From: Pseudoxanthomonas sp. X-1
Lineage (GTDB): Bacteria > Pseudomonadota > Gammaproteobacteria > Xanthomonadales > Xanthomonadaceae
DNA: 64,000 nucleotides
Assembly: GCF_020042665.1 (NCBI RefSeq)
Contig: NZ_CP083376.1
Location: 3,632,001-3,696,000 of the forward strand
Direction of reading: 5' to 3'
A program made the translations under genes and the position numbers. Every line of letters starts with the position of its first letter. Within the stretch, counting starts at the first letter, position 1. The notes under the pieces were generated by a model that was not told the origin of the DNA, made no database searches, and worked only from the letters and a program-made list of their open reading frames with translations. Positions 1 to 8,654 of this stretch are shown in pieces.

Positions 1-1383
1 AGCGGCCCGGCCGGGTTCGAGTCGCTGCAGGGCGACCAGGGCTTCGGCACCAGCCAGTTCGTCGAGAGCGCGCGCTACCAGCACGCGATGGAGATCGAGC
101 TGGCGCGCACCATCGCCCAGCTGCGCCCCGTGCGCGAGGCGCGCGTGCACCTGGCCATGCCCAAGCCCTCGGCCTTCACCCGCCAGAACGAGCCGGCCAG
201 CGCCTCGGTGGTGCTGCAGCTGGGCGCCGGGCAGACCCTGGAGCAGAACCAGATCGACGCGATCGAGCGCCTGGTCGCCTCGTCGGTGCCCGACCTGTCG
301 CCCGAGCACGTGACCGTGGTCGACCAGTTCGGCCGCCTGCTCTCGCAGGACGATCCGGACAGCGCCGAGGCGGTCAACGCCAAGCAGTTCGAACAGCAGC
401 GCCGCCAGGAAGCGCTCTACGTCCAGCGCATCGAGGAACTGCTGGCGCCGATGACCGGCCCGGGCCGGGTCAGCGCCAAGGTCAGCGTGGACATGGACTT
501 CGCCCAAACCGAACAGGCCAGCGAGACCTACGGCCCGCAGCCGGCGATCGTGCGCAGCGAGCAGCTGAGCGAGTCGGGCAACCTGTCGGCCTCCAACGCC
601 AACGCCCAGGGCGTGCCGGGCAGCGCCAGCAACACGCCCAACGCCGCCAACACGGCCGCGCCCGCCAATGCCGCCAACCCGGCCAATGGCGCCGCGCCGC
701 AGCAGGCCAACGCCAACGCCGGCAACAACTCGGGCACGCGCAGCACGGTGCGCAACTACGAGATCGACCGCACCCTGACCCACACCCGCCAGGCGACGCC
801 CCGCATCCGCCGGGTCACCGCCGCGGTGCTGGTGGACAACGTGCCGGCCGGCAGCGCCACCGCCGGCAAGCCGGCCGCCACCCGCGCGCTCAACGATGGC
901 GAACTCAAGCGCATCGAGACGCTGGTGCAGCAGGCCATCGGCTACGACCAGCAGCGCGGCGACGTGGTTTCGGTGGTCAACGCCCCGTTCGCGCCGGCCG
1001 CGGTGGAGACGCCGCAGGATGCGCTGCCGATGTGGCAGGACCCGCGTGCGCTCAACATCGCGCGCATGGCGCTGGGCGGACTGGCGGTGCTGGGGCTGAT
1101 CTTCTTCGTGCTGCGCCCGGCCTTCCGCGCGATGCTCTCGCCGCGCGTGCCGGTCGGCAATGCGCTGGTGCCGGCCGGCGGCCAGGTCATGCCCACCGTC
1201 ACCGCCGAGATGGTCGACGACGACGAAGTCCCGGTGAAGCTCTCGCCGGCCTATTCGCCCAAGCCGGTGCTGCCGCCGGGCCCGGGCTTCGAACAGAAGC
1301 TGCAGACCGCGCGCGAAGTGGCCAGCACCGATCCCAGGCGCGTGGCCCAGGTCGTGCGCGAGATGGTGAACTCCGATGGCTGA
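1..1383 (+). CDS. fliF: Flagellar MS-ring protein FliF (5' end outside window)
   Basis: FliF forms the MS ring in the inner membrane, the base of the flagellum and housing of the export gate. The reading frame is open from base 1, so the N-terminal part is missing; about 460 residues remain. Visible are the ring-building segment with GFGTSQF and ELARTI, a long Asn/Ala-rich linker (about residues 195-240 of the fragment), a transmembrane helix near residues 345-365, and the cytoplasmic tail ending RRVAQVVREMVN, which is the FliG-binding end in this family. The stop overlaps the fliG start by 8 bases. Assignment is firm; only the start is unseen. Confidence 0.95.
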   Translation, partial: SGPAGFESLQGDQGFGTSQFVESARYQHAMEIELARTIAQLRPVREARVHLAMPKPSAFTRQNEPASASVVLQLGAGQTLEQNQIDAIERLVASSVPDLSPEHVTVVDQFGRLLSQDDPDSAEAVNAKQFEQQRRQEALYVQRIEELLAPMTGPGRVSAKVSVDMDFAQTEQASETYGPQPAIVRSEQLSESGNLSASNANAQGVPGSASNTPNAANTAAPANAANPANGAAPQQANANAGNNSGTRSTVRNYEIDRTLTHTRQATPRIRRVTAAVLVDNVPAGSATAGKPAATRALNDGELKRIETLVQQAIGYDQQRGDVVSVVNAPFAPAAVETPQDALPMWQDPRALNIARMALGGLAVLGLIFFVLRPAFRAMLSPRVPVGNALVPAGGQVMPTVTAEMVDDDEVPVKLSPAYSPKPVLPPGPGFEQKLQTAREVASTDPRRVAQVVREMVNSDG

Positions 1384-2380
1384 TCAGGATCAACCGCTGA
1401 CCGGCACCCAGCGCGCGGCGGTGGTGCTGCTGTCGCTGGGCGAGGCCCAGGCCGCCGAGGTGCTCAAGCACATGGAGGCCAAGGAAGTGCAGAAGCTCGG
1501 CGTGGCCATGGCCAGCGTCGGCGACATCCCGCATTCGCTGGTGCAGCAGGTGATCGTGCGCTTCGTCGATACCCTGGAGCAGCCGGCCAAGATCGGCGAC
1601 GGCGCCGACGAATACGTGCGCGCGGTGCTGATGCAGGCCTTGGGCGAAGAGCGCGCCAGCGGCCTGATCGACCGCATCCTGTCCGGGCGCAACACGCCGG
1701 GCCTGGAAGCGCTGAAGTGGATGGAGCCCAAGGCCATCGCCCAGCTGGTGCGCAACGAGCACCCGCAGATCATCGCCATCGTCATGGCGCATCTGGAAGG
1801 CGACCAGGCCGCCGAGGTGCTCAAGCACATCCCGGCCGAGCTGCATGGCGACCTGCTGGTGCGCATCGCCACGCTGGACGGCATCCCGCCGCACGCGCTG
1901 GCCGAGCTCAACGACGTCATGGCGCGCCAGTTCAGCGGCAGCCAGGGCAAGCCCTCGGCCATCGGCGGGGCCAAGGTGGCCGCCAACATCCTCAACTTCG
2001 TCGAAGCCGGCCAGGACGAGACCCTGCTCAAGGCCATCGCCGCGGTCGACGACGGGCTGGGCACGGAGATCCGCGACCTGATGTTCGTGTTCGACAACCT
2101 CGCCGGCCTGGACGACCGCACCATGCAGGCGATCCTGCGCGAGGTCTCCACCGACAAGCTCGCCCTGGCCATGCGCGGCGCCGACACGCGCGTGCGCGAG
2201 AAGATCACCAAGAACATGTCCCAGCGCGCGGCCGAGATCCTGCTCGACGATATGGAAGCGCGCGGCCCGGTGCGCCTGGCCGAGGTGGAGGCCGCGCAGA
2301 AGGACATCCTGGACCAGGTGCGCAAGATGGCCGAGGCCGGTGACATCTCCATCAGCAGCCGCAGCGAGGCGCTGGTGTGA
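1376..2380 (+). CDS. fliG: Flagellar motor switch protein FliG
   Basis: FliG is the rotor protein of the C ring: it binds FliF through its N-terminus and touches the stator with its C-terminal domain. The 334-residue length is normal. An EHPQ motif stands at about residues 128-131 in the middle domain, and the C-terminal domain has the expected charged helix (RGADTRVREKI and EILLDDMEARGPVRL). The ATG lies inside the end of fliF, indicating translational coupling, and the stop overlaps the GTG start of fliH by 4 bases. Nothing is broken. Confidence 0.97.
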   Translation: MADQDQPLTGTQRAAVVLLSLGEAQAAEVLKHMEAKEVQKLGVAMASVGDIPHSLVQQVIVRFVDTLEQPAKIGDGADEYVRAVLMQALGEERASGLIDRILSGRNTPGLEALKWMEPKAIAQLVRNEHPQIIAIVMAHLEGDQAAEVLKHIPAELHGDLLVRIATLDGIPPHALAELNDVMARQFSGSQGKPSAIGGAKVAANILNFVEAGQDETLLKAIAAVDDGLGTEIRDLMFVFDNLAGLDDRTMQAILREVSTDKLALAMRGADTRVREKITKNMSQRAAEILLDDMEARGPVRLAEVEAAQKDILDQVRKMAEAGDISISSRSEALV

Positions 2381-2991
2381 TCGACGCCTTCGCCCCGGCC
2401 GCCGACGCGGTGCGCTGGACCGCCCCGGGTCTGGGGCCGCGCCGCGACCAGCCCGAGCCGCCCAGGCCGCCGACCGCCGCGGAGATCGACCAGATCCGCA
2501 GCGACGCCCAGGCCGAAGGCCACGCCGCCGGCTATGCGGCGGGGCTGGCGGCGGGACAGGCCGAGATCCAGCGCCGCATCGCCCAGATCCAGGCCGTGCT
2601 CGACGGCTTCACCCGGCCGCTGGCGCGCCTGGACGGTGAAGTGGCCGATGCGCTGGCCGACCTCGCCACGCGCATCGCCGGCGTGCTGGTCGGCCGCGCC
2701 TATGCCGCCGACCCCAGCCTGCTGGCCGACCTGGTGCGCGAGGCGATCGACGCGGTCGGCAGCGGCAGCCGCGAACTGGAACTGCGCCTGCACCCGGACG
2801 ACTTCGGCGTGCTGGCTCCGCACCTGGCGGGCCTGAGCGGCGTGCGCCTGACCGCCGACGCCGGCCTGGGTCGCGGCGAGCTGCGCCTCAACAGCGAGGG
2901 CGTGCGCATCGACGGCACGCTTCATGCACGGCTGCAGTCGGTGCTGGAGGCCACCCTGGCTTCCGGCGAAGGACATGCGCCCACGCCATGA
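2377..2991 (+). CDS. fliH: Flagellar export ATPase regulator FliH
   Basis: FliH is the peripheral stalk-like partner that dimerises, binds FliI and keeps the export ATPase in check. The 204-residue product shows glycine/alanine heptad-like repeats (GHAAGYAAGLAAGQAEI, about residues 48-64) that match the GxxxG/AxxxG repeats typical of FliH, then a C-terminal globular part. The GTG start overlaps the fliG stop as GTGA, and the stop overlaps fliI by 4 bases. The position between fliG and fliI and the repeat pattern identify it; overall sequence is weakly conserved in this family. Confidence 0.92.
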   Translation: MIDAFAPAADAVRWTAPGLGPRRDQPEPPRPPTAAEIDQIRSDAQAEGHAAGYAAGLAAGQAEIQRRIAQIQAVLDGFTRPLARLDGEVADALADLATRIAGVLVGRAYAADPSLLADLVREAIDAVGSGSRELELRLHPDDFGVLAPHLAGLSGVRLTADAGLGRGELRLNSEGVRIDGTLHARLQSVLEATLASGEGHAPTP

Positions 2992-4391
2992 ACGCCCTGC
3001 CCCACGACGCCGTGACCGATGGCCTGCAAGGCGCGCGCAACCTGCGCCTGGCGCAGCGGCTGCGCGGCGCCGATCCGTCCAGTGCGGCGATGGGCCTGGT
3101 CCGCGAGGGCGTGCTGCGCCGCGCCGTGGGCCTGACGCTGGAGGCCTCCGGTTGCAGTGCGCCGATGGGCTCGCGCTGCCGCGTGGCCACCTCGGGCGGA
3201 CGCTGGGTGGATGCCGAGGTGGTCGGCTTCTCCGGCGAGCGCACCTTCCTGATGCCGACCGGCGACCTGCAGGGCCTGCTGCCCAATGCGCGCGTCATCG
3301 CCACCCGCACACAGGGCGAAGTCGCGGTGGGCGAAGGGCTGCTGGGCCGGGTGATCGATAACGACGGCGCGCCGCTGGACGGCAAGGGCCCGATCCGCGC
3401 CGAAGGCTACGTGGCGCTCGCCGGCGTGCCGATCAATCCGCTCTCGCGCCAGCCCATCGAGGAGTCGCTCGATGTCGGCGTGCGCGCCATCAACGCCATG
3501 CTGCCCATCGGCCGCGGCCAGCGCGTGGGCCTGTTCGCCGGCTCGGGCGTGGGCAAGTCCACGCTGCTGGGCATGATGACCCGCTACACCTCGGCCGACG
3601 TCATCGTCGTGGGCCTGATCGGCGAACGCGGCCGCGAAGTGCGCGACTTCGTCGAGGCCACCCTCGGCGAGGAAGGCCTGCGCCGCGCGGTGGTGGTCGC
3701 CGCCCCGGCCGACCGCCCGCCGCTGGCGCGCCTGCACGGCGCGCTGCGCGCCACCGCGATCGCCGAGTGGTATCGCGACCAGGGCCTGCACGTGCTGCTG
3801 CTGATGGATTCGCTGACCCGTTTCGCCCAGGCCCAGCGCGAGATCGGCCTGTCGGTCGGCGAGCCGCCGACCACGCGCGGCTACCCGCCCAGCGTGTTCG
3901 CCAAGCTGCCGGCGCTGGTCGAACGCGCCGGCATGGGCGCCGACGGGCGCGGCTCGATCACCGCCTTCTACACGGTGCTGACCGAGGGCGACGACCAGCA
4001 GGAGCCGATCGCCGATGCCTCGCGCGCGATCCTGGACGGCCACATCGTGCTGACCCGCCGCATCGCCGACGCCGGCCAGTATCCGGCCATCGACATCGAG
4101 CAGTCGGTCAGCCGCGTGATGCAGGACATCACCGACACGCCCTGGCGCGAGCACATCCGCAAGCTCAAGCGGCTGATGGCCGCCTACTCGGCCCAGCGCG
4201 ACCTGATCGCCATCGGCGCCTACCAGCGCGGCAGCGATCCCAACGTCGACGAGGCGATGGCGCGCTGGCCGGCGATCCAGAACTTCCTCGGCCAGGACGT
4301 GCGCGAAGCCTCCGACGTGCAGGCCAGCCGCCAGTCGCTGCACCGCCTGCTGGACGACACGCCCGGCCAGCCGTTCCCGCTCAAGCAGTAA
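2988..4391 (+). CDS. fliI: Flagellum-specific ATP synthase FliI
   Basis: FliI is the hexameric ATPase of the flagellar type III export apparatus, related to F1 beta. The 467-residue protein carries Walker A GSGVGKST at about residues 185-192, the following GLIGERGREVRDF block, and Walker B LLMDSLTR near 271-278. The start overlaps fliH by 4 bases, and the neighbours fliH and fliJ are its regulatory partners. Length and motifs are complete, so an active enzyme is expected. Confidence 0.98.
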   Translation: MNALPHDAVTDGLQGARNLRLAQRLRGADPSSAAMGLVREGVLRRAVGLTLEASGCSAPMGSRCRVATSGGRWVDAEVVGFSGERTFLMPTGDLQGLLPNARVIATRTQGEVAVGEGLLGRVIDNDGAPLDGKGPIRAEGYVALAGVPINPLSRQPIEESLDVGVRAINAMLPIGRGQRVGLFAGSGVGKSTLLGMMTRYTSADVIVVGLIGERGREVRDFVEATLGEEGLRRAVVVAAPADRPPLARLHGALRATAIAEWYRDQGLHVLLLMDSLTRFAQAQREIGLSVGEPPTTRGYPPSVFAKLPALVERAGMGADGRGSITAFYTVLTEGDDQQEPIADASRAILDGHIVLTRRIADAGQYPAIDIEQSVSRVMQDITDTPWREHIRKLKRLMAAYSAQRDLIAIGAYQRGSDPNVDEAMARWPAIQNFLGQDVREASDVQASRQSLHRLLDDTPGQPFPLKQ

Positions 4392-4433
4392 CCGTTCGCC
4401 CCCTTCAGCACTCCACGCAAGAGAACTCCCCCC

Positions 4434-4892
4434 ATGCGCTCCCAACGCCTCGAACCGCTGATCAAGGTCACCCAACAGCGTCAGGACGAAGCCGCCCGCT
4501 CGGTGGCCGAGCGCGAGCGCATCGTGCGCGAGCAGCAGGAGCGCCTGGACGCGTTGCGCCGCTATGCCGAGGAGTACGCCGCCTCCCCGGCCAACGCCAC
4601 CATGTCGCCGGCGCTGCTGGTCAACCGCGTCGCCTTCCGCGAACGGCTCAACGCGGCGGTCGTGCAGCAGGCCGGCATCGTCAACCAGAGCCAGCAGGTC
4701 AGCGACGTCGAGCGCGCGCGTCTGCTGCTGGCCAGCCGCGAGACCCTGGTGCTGGAGAAGCTGGCCGACAGCTACCGCGCCCAGGAGGCGCAGGTGCAGC
4801 AGTCCAAGGCCCAGCGCGAACTGGACGAGATCGGCAACCGCGGCGTCGCCGCCCGTGCCGCCACGCTGGCGGTCGAAGGAGAAGGCGCGTGA
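4434..4892 (+). CDS. fliJ: Flagellar export chaperone / stalk protein FliJ
   Basis: FliJ is a coiled-coil protein that sits in the centre of the FliI hexamer and links it to FlhA. The 152-residue product is nearly all charged helix (REQQERLDALRRYAEEY and later heptads), as expected for FliJ, with no membrane segment. It follows fliI after a 42-base gap and its stop overlaps the fliK GTG start by 3 bases. The call rests on coiled-coil character, size and position, because FliJ sequences are poorly conserved. Confidence 0.88.
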   Translation: MRSQRLEPLIKVTQQRQDEAARSVAERERIVREQQERLDALRRYAEEYAASPANATMSPALLVNRVAFRERLNAAVVQQAGIVNQSQQVSDVERARLLLASRETLVLEKLADSYRAQEAQVQQSKAQRELDEIGNRGVAARAATLAVEGEGA

Positions 4893-6487
4893 TCGCCAGC
4901 GCCGCGGCCCTGCTTTCGGGTGCGGGCAAGGCCTCGTCCGGCGCGTCGGGCGTGCCGTCCGCTTCGACCGGAGCGTCCGCCGATGGCCGCAGCTACGCCG
5001 ATTTCGCCGCGAGCGCCGCCAGCACCGCGACCGCCAGCGCCGCGCCCCCTGCCGGCGCAAACGCCGCCGCGCAGAGCGCACCGGCCAGCGCTCCTTCCAC
5101 GCAGTCCACCGCCACCACGAGCGCGGCCGCGCCCGCGACCGGCGGCGCCACGCCGCCTGCCGGCGGGAGCGACCCGATGCAATCCAGTCCTTCCAATGCC
5201 GCGCCTTCGCAGCCTGCCCCCCAGGCCGGCACGGCCGCGATCGCCGCCGCGTCGCGGCAGATCCGCCGCGACGCGGACGCCGACCCGGTCCCGTCCGAGG
5301 CGACGCTGTCGCTGCAGGCCGCGCTGACGCCGCAGACGACAGAGGCCGCGGCCGCCCCCCTCACCACGGCCGTCGCCACCAGCAAGGACGACGCCCAGTC
5401 CGCGCCCGCGCCCGCCAGCGATCCCCAGCAGCTGCTGGCGCTGCTGGCCGGCAGCCTGGCCATCACCGCGCCAGCCCAGCCGGTCGCCCACCCGGCCGCG
5501 CTGCCGGCCGCGGACGCCAGCGTCACCGGAGCGGCCAAGGGCACGAGCGCCGCGCTGATCGCCGGCAATGCCGTCGGCGCCGGCGCCATGCCGGGCACCG
5601 CCGCGTCCACGGATCCGGCGAAGCCCTCGGCCACGCAGCCCGCTGACGCCCCGCCGTCGCTGGTCGACAGCCCGGCCATCACCCTGCCTGCGCCATCGCT
5701 CACCGACGCCGCCACGCTGCCGACGACCGACGCCAGCGCTCCCGGCACGGGCAAGGGCGCGACCGCCGCGTTGATCGCCGGCAGCGCCGCCGGCGCCCTG
5801 CAGCAGGCCCCGGGCCTGGTCTCGACGGGTGCGCTGGCCGCCTTGCTCGATCCCAAGGCCGCCGCCAATGCGGCGCCGGCCGACGCGCTCAAGCTGGCGG
5901 TCGGCGCCACGCTGGAGCGCGAGGGCGGCAACGGCTTCGCATTGCCGGACGGCAAGGACGACAAGCCGGGCACCGTGGCGTTCGCCGGCCTTGTGACCGC
6001 CGCGCCGACCCTGGACCGACCGCTCACCGCCAGTGCCGTCGCCGCCACGCCGCTGGCCCTGCCGGCGCACCTGGACGACGGCTTCGGCGACGGCCTCGGC
6101 ACCCGCATCGCGTGGATGGCCGAGCAGAAGCTGGGCCACGCCGAGATCCGCCTCAACCCGGAACATGCCGGCCCGATCGACGTGCGCATCCAGCTGGACG
6201 GCACCCAGGTCAATGCCACCTTCCACAGCGCCAACGCCGATGTGCGCCAGGCGCTGGAAGCCAGCCTGCCGCGCCTGCGCGACCTGCTCGGCCAGCAGGG
6301 CCTGCAGCTGGGCAATGCCGACATCGGCCAGCGCCAGCAGTCGGGCCAGCAGCAGGACCAGGCCGCGCCGCGCTCGCAGGGGCAGACGTTCGGTAGCGAC
6401 GCCTTCGGCAACGGGCGCGCGACCGCACAGGCTTCGGTCGCCCCGGCGGTTGTGCGCAGCCGTGGGCTACTCGACGAGTACGCCTGA
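4889..6487 (+). CDS. fliK: Flagellar hook-length control protein FliK
   Basis: FliK is the secreted ruler that measures hook length and switches export specificity through FlhB. The GTG at 4889 overlaps the fliJ stop and gives 532 residues; the reading frame stays open far upstream, but only inside fliI/fliJ. The first ~390 residues are Ala/Pro/Thr-rich low complexity, typical of the ruler part. The C-terminus (about 410-485) has the Flg_hook domain with GHAEIRLNPEHAGPIDVRI. Residues ~192-231 and ~264-303 are a diverged internal duplication. It closes the fliF-K gene string; fliL starts 324 bases later. Confidence 0.93.
   Translation: MIASAAALLSGAGKASSGASGVPSASTGASADGRSYADFAASAASTATASAAPPAGANAAAQSAPASAPSTQSTATTSAAAPATGGATPPAGGSDPMQSSPSNAAPSQPAPQAGTAAIAAASRQIRRDADADPVPSEATLSLQAALTPQTTEAAAAPLTTAVATSKDDAQSAPAPASDPQQLLALLAGSLAITAPAQPVAHPAALPAADASVTGAAKGTSAALIAGNAVGAGAMPGTAASTDPAKPSATQPADAPPSLVDSPAITLPAPSLTDAATLPTTDASAPGTGKGATAALIAGSAAGALQQAPGLVSTGALAALLDPKAAANAAPADALKLAVGATLEREGGNGFALPDGKDDKPGTVAFAGLVTAAPTLDRPLTASAVAATPLALPAHLDDGFGDGLGTRIAWMAEQKLGHAEIRLNPEHAGPIDVRIQLDGTQVNATFHSANADVRQALEASLPRLRDLLGQQGLQLGNADIGQRQQSGQQQDQAAPRSQGQTFGSDAFGNGRATAQASVAPAVVRSRGLLDEYA
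5462..5797 (+). repeat. Internal duplication inside FliK ruler region
   Basis: Two 40-codon segments (5462-5581 and 5678-5797), offset by 216 bases, encode related peptides. Both begin IT-x-PA, share a LP..DAS core and end in KG..AALIAG.A.GA; by eye about 22 of 40 residues are identical. The unit is in frame and 72 codons long, so each copy adds to the ruler without disturbing the C-terminal domain. Confidence 0.75.
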
Positions 6488-6588
6488 CCGCTGCGCGTAG
6501 GCATCGCCACGACACCGGCGGATCAAAGCGGCGGCTTCCGTCGATAGGGCAAGCCAGTGCCTTGGCCCTTCGCAAGTAGAGGCACTGG

Positions 6589-6608
6589 GTTCCCGCCTTC
6601 GCGGGAAC
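6589..6608. repeat. Perfect 8-bp hairpin, REP-like
   Basis: GTTCCCGC and GCGGGAAC enclose the tetraloop CTTC. The flanks (actgg before, gacgg after) resemble the abundant intergenic 'TTCCCGC...GCGGGAA' palindromes of Xanthomonadaceae, and a related motif occurs near 30690-30710. No T-run follows on either strand, so it is not a classical terminator. Confidence 0.6.
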
Positions 6609-6746
6609 GACGGTGGAAGTTTCATGCGAGGCGCCAAGCGCGTCGGCGCCGGCCGATCGATGAGCGCGAGCCCATGGCCGCGACGGAATTCCGCCGCCAA
6701 CGAGGCGCGTCGGACATTCCCGCAGGCTCGCCTGGGCAGCTCACGC

Positions 6747-6764
6747 ACGGCACGCGGCTTGCAT
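6747..6764 (+). promoter_or_regulatory. Sigma-54 promoter for fliLMNOP
   Basis: GGCACGCGGCTTGCA at 6749-6763 fits the RpoN consensus GGCAC-N5-TTGCA, with GG and GC exactly 12 bases apart. It ends about 48 bases upstream of the fliL GTG at 6812. Flagellar promoters driven by RpoN and FleQ are established in Xanthomonas and Pseudomonas; use of this one is inferred. Confidence 0.75.
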
Positions 6765-6811
6765 CACGACGGGGTGAGTTCCCCCCTTTCGTCGATACCG
6801 GAGTGGTTCCC

Positions 6812-7324
6812 GTGGCTTCCAAACCCGCAGCAGCGGCCGATGCGCCCAAGAAGAAGAGCAAGCTGCCCTTGATCATCGGCGCCCTGGTGCTGCTGGGCGC
6901 TGGCGTGGCGGGCGGCTGGTTCTTCCAGCAGCGCGCCGGGGGCGGCCACGCGGCCGCCGACGCCGCACCCGCGGGCGAGCACGGGGCGGCCGCCAAGGCC
7001 AAGGCCGGCGCGACCTACTTCGCGCTTGATCCGGCCTTCGTGGTCAACCTGGCCGATACCGATGCCACCCGCTATCTGCAGGCCGACGTGCAGGTGATGA
7101 CGCGCGACCCGGAGACGCTCAAGGCGCTGCAGGACCAGGCCCCCGCGATCCGCAACCGTCTGCTGCTGCTGTTCGGCCAGCAGACCGCCGCCGGCCTGGC
7201 CCAGCGCAGCGGCAAGGAGCGCCTGCAGGACGCCGCCCTGGTCGAGGTCAAGAAGGTACTGGCCGGCGAAGGCGGCCCCAACAAGCCCGAAGCGGTGCTG
7301 TTCACCAGCCTGGTCGTGCAGTGA
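6812..7324 (+). CDS. fliL: Flagellar basal body-associated protein FliL
   Basis: FliL is a single-pass inner-membrane protein that rings the stator and supports torque. The GTG at 6812 is chosen because GGAG lies 8 bases upstream, the product then starts as a short Lys-rich cytoplasmic stretch before the membrane helix (LPLIIGALVLLGAGVAGGW, about 16-34), and a sigma-54 site ends 48 bases before it. The 170-residue length fits the family. The C-terminal domain has the FALDPAFVVNLAD block and ends LFTSLVVQ. Its stop overlaps the fliM ATG by one base. Confidence 0.93.
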   Translation: MASKPAAAADAPKKKSKLPLIIGALVLLGAGVAGGWFFQQRAGGGHAAADAAPAGEHGAAAKAKAGATYFALDPAFVVNLADTDATRYLQADVQVMTRDPETLKALQDQAPAIRNRLLLLFGQQTAAGLAQRSGKERLQDAALVEVKKVLAGEGGPNKPEAVLFTSLVVQ

Positions 7325-8328
7325 TGAGCAACGATCTGCTGTCCCAGGACGAGATCGACGCGCTGCTGCACGGCGTGGACAGCGGCGCGGTCGGCACCGG
7401 CCAGGCCGCCGCGCCGGGCGAGGTGCGGCTGTACGACTTCAAGCAGGCCGGCCGCGCGATCCGCGGCCGCCTGCCGGGGCTGGACGCGCTCAACGAGCGT
7501 TTCGTGCGCAACTTCAGGACCGGCCTGTTCAACCTGCTGCGCCGCGCGCCTGAGCTGACCTACCGCGGCACCGCCGTGGTGCGCTTCGACGAATACGCCA
7601 ACGCCCTGCCGATGCCGGCCAGCGTCACCCGCGTGCACATGGCCCCGCTCAAGGGCCATGCGCTGGCGGTGTACGAACCGCGCCTGGTCTTCAGCGTGGT
7701 GGAGAACTTCTTCGGCGGCGCCGGACGCCTGCCGGCGCGCATCGACAACCGCGCCTTCACCCCGACCGAGCAGCGCGTGATCCAGCTGATGCTCAAGCAG
7801 ACCCTGGCCGACCTGGCCGAGGCCTGGACGCCGCTGGCCCCGGTGGCGCTGTCCATCGTGCCGCCCGATCCCGACCTGGCCACCGCCGACCTGATGGACG
7901 GCCGCGACCACATCGCGGTCAGCCGCTTCTCGGTGGCGCTGGAAGGCGGCAGCGGCGACCTGCACATCGCCATGCCCTACAAGATGCTCGAGCCGGTGCG
8001 CGAGCAGCTGGAGGCGACCAGCAAGCGGCCCAAGGCGGAGGCCGACGCCGGCTGGACGCGCGCGCTGCGCGCCGGCCTGCAGGACGCCGACCTGGAGCTG
8101 AGCCTGTCCATCGCCCACCGCCAGATCAGCCTGCGCGATCTCTCGCGCCTGCGCGTGGGCGACATCATCCCCATCGAGCTGGCACGCCCCGTGCATCTGG
8201 AAGTCGAACGCACGCCGATGTTCGCCGGCGAATTCGGCGTCCACAACGGCTTCAACGCCTTCAAGGTCACGCAGGTGCAGTTCCCGCGCGTGCCCTCCTC
8301 CAACGATTCCCCCGAGTCCAGCCCATGA
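7324..8328 (+). CDS. fliM: Flagellar motor switch protein FliM
   Basis: FliM is the middle component of the C ring and the receptor for phospho-CheY. The 334-residue product has the conserved N-terminal CheY-binding peptide, here LLSQDEIDALLHGV (residues 5-18). A CheC-like middle domain and a FliN-like C-terminal domain (LRVGDIIPIE) follow. The ATG at 7324 shares a base with the fliL stop; the GTG three bases earlier is a less likely start. The intact CheY-binding peptide implies that a CheY exists elsewhere in the genome. Confidence 0.97.
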   Translation: MSNDLLSQDEIDALLHGVDSGAVGTGQAAAPGEVRLYDFKQAGRAIRGRLPGLDALNERFVRNFRTGLFNLLRRAPELTYRGTAVVRFDEYANALPMPASVTRVHMAPLKGHALAVYEPRLVFSVVENFFGGAGRLPARIDNRAFTPTEQRVIQLMLKQTLADLAEAWTPLAPVALSIVPPDPDLATADLMDGRDHIAVSRFSVALEGGSGDLHIAMPYKMLEPVREQLEATSKRPKAEADAGWTRALRAGLQDADLELSLSIAHRQISLRDLSRLRVGDIIPIELARPVHLEVERTPMFAGEFGVHNGFNAFKVTQVQFPRVPSSNDSPESSP

Positions 8329-8654
8329 GTACCGATCCCGCCGCGCCCGCCGCCTTCGATTCCCTCACCGCCGAACCCGGCGCGGTGGCGGGCGACCTGA
8401 ACCTGGACGTCATCCTGGACGTGCCGGTGCAGCTGTCGCTGGAAGTCGGCCGCACCCGCATCCCGATCCGCAACCTGCTGCAGCTCACCGCCGGGTCGGT
8501 GGTGGAACTGGAACGCGCCGCCGGCGAACCGATGGACGTCTACGTCAACGGCACCCTCATCGCGCAGGGCGAGGTCGTGGTGGTCAACGACCGCTTCGGC
8601 GTGCGCCTGACCGACGTGGTCAGCCCGGCCGAACGCATCAAGAGGCTCAAGTGA
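8325..8654 (+). CDS. fliN: Flagellar motor switch protein FliN
   Basis: FliN forms the lower part of the C ring and helps dock export substrates. The 109-residue protein is almost entirely the SpoA-like domain: NLDVILDVPVQLSLEVGRT, then IRNLLQLTAGSVVELERAAGEPMDVYVNG in pieces, and a C-terminal GVRLTDVVSPAERIK. It overlaps fliM by 4 bases (ATGA) and fliO by 4 bases. Length and domain are typical. Confidence 0.97.
   Translation: MSTDPAAPAAFDSLTAEPGAVAGDLNLDVILDVPVQLSLEVGRTRIPIRNLLQLTAGSVVELERAAGEPMDVYVNGTLIAQGEVVVVNDRFGVRLTDVVSPAERIKRLK

Larger units (their letters stand above)
6488..6811. other. fliK-fliL intergenic region with promoter and hairpin
   Basis: This 324-base gap holds no convincing gene. 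An open frame runs into fliL from 6557, but its translation is Arg-rich and unlike any FliL N-terminus. The region contains a perfect hairpin at 6589-6608 and a sigma-54-like promoter at 6747-6764. Confidence 0.7.

Noticed and set aside
6567..6582. Possible sigma-54 site CCCTTCGCAAG near the fliK-fliL gap start
   Set aside because: The GG and GC doublets are at the wrong spacing; the site at 6749 is far better.
6557..6811. N-terminal extension of FliL
   Set aside because: The frame is open, but the added 85 residues are Arg/Pro-rich and cross both the repeat hairpin and the sigma-54 promoter.
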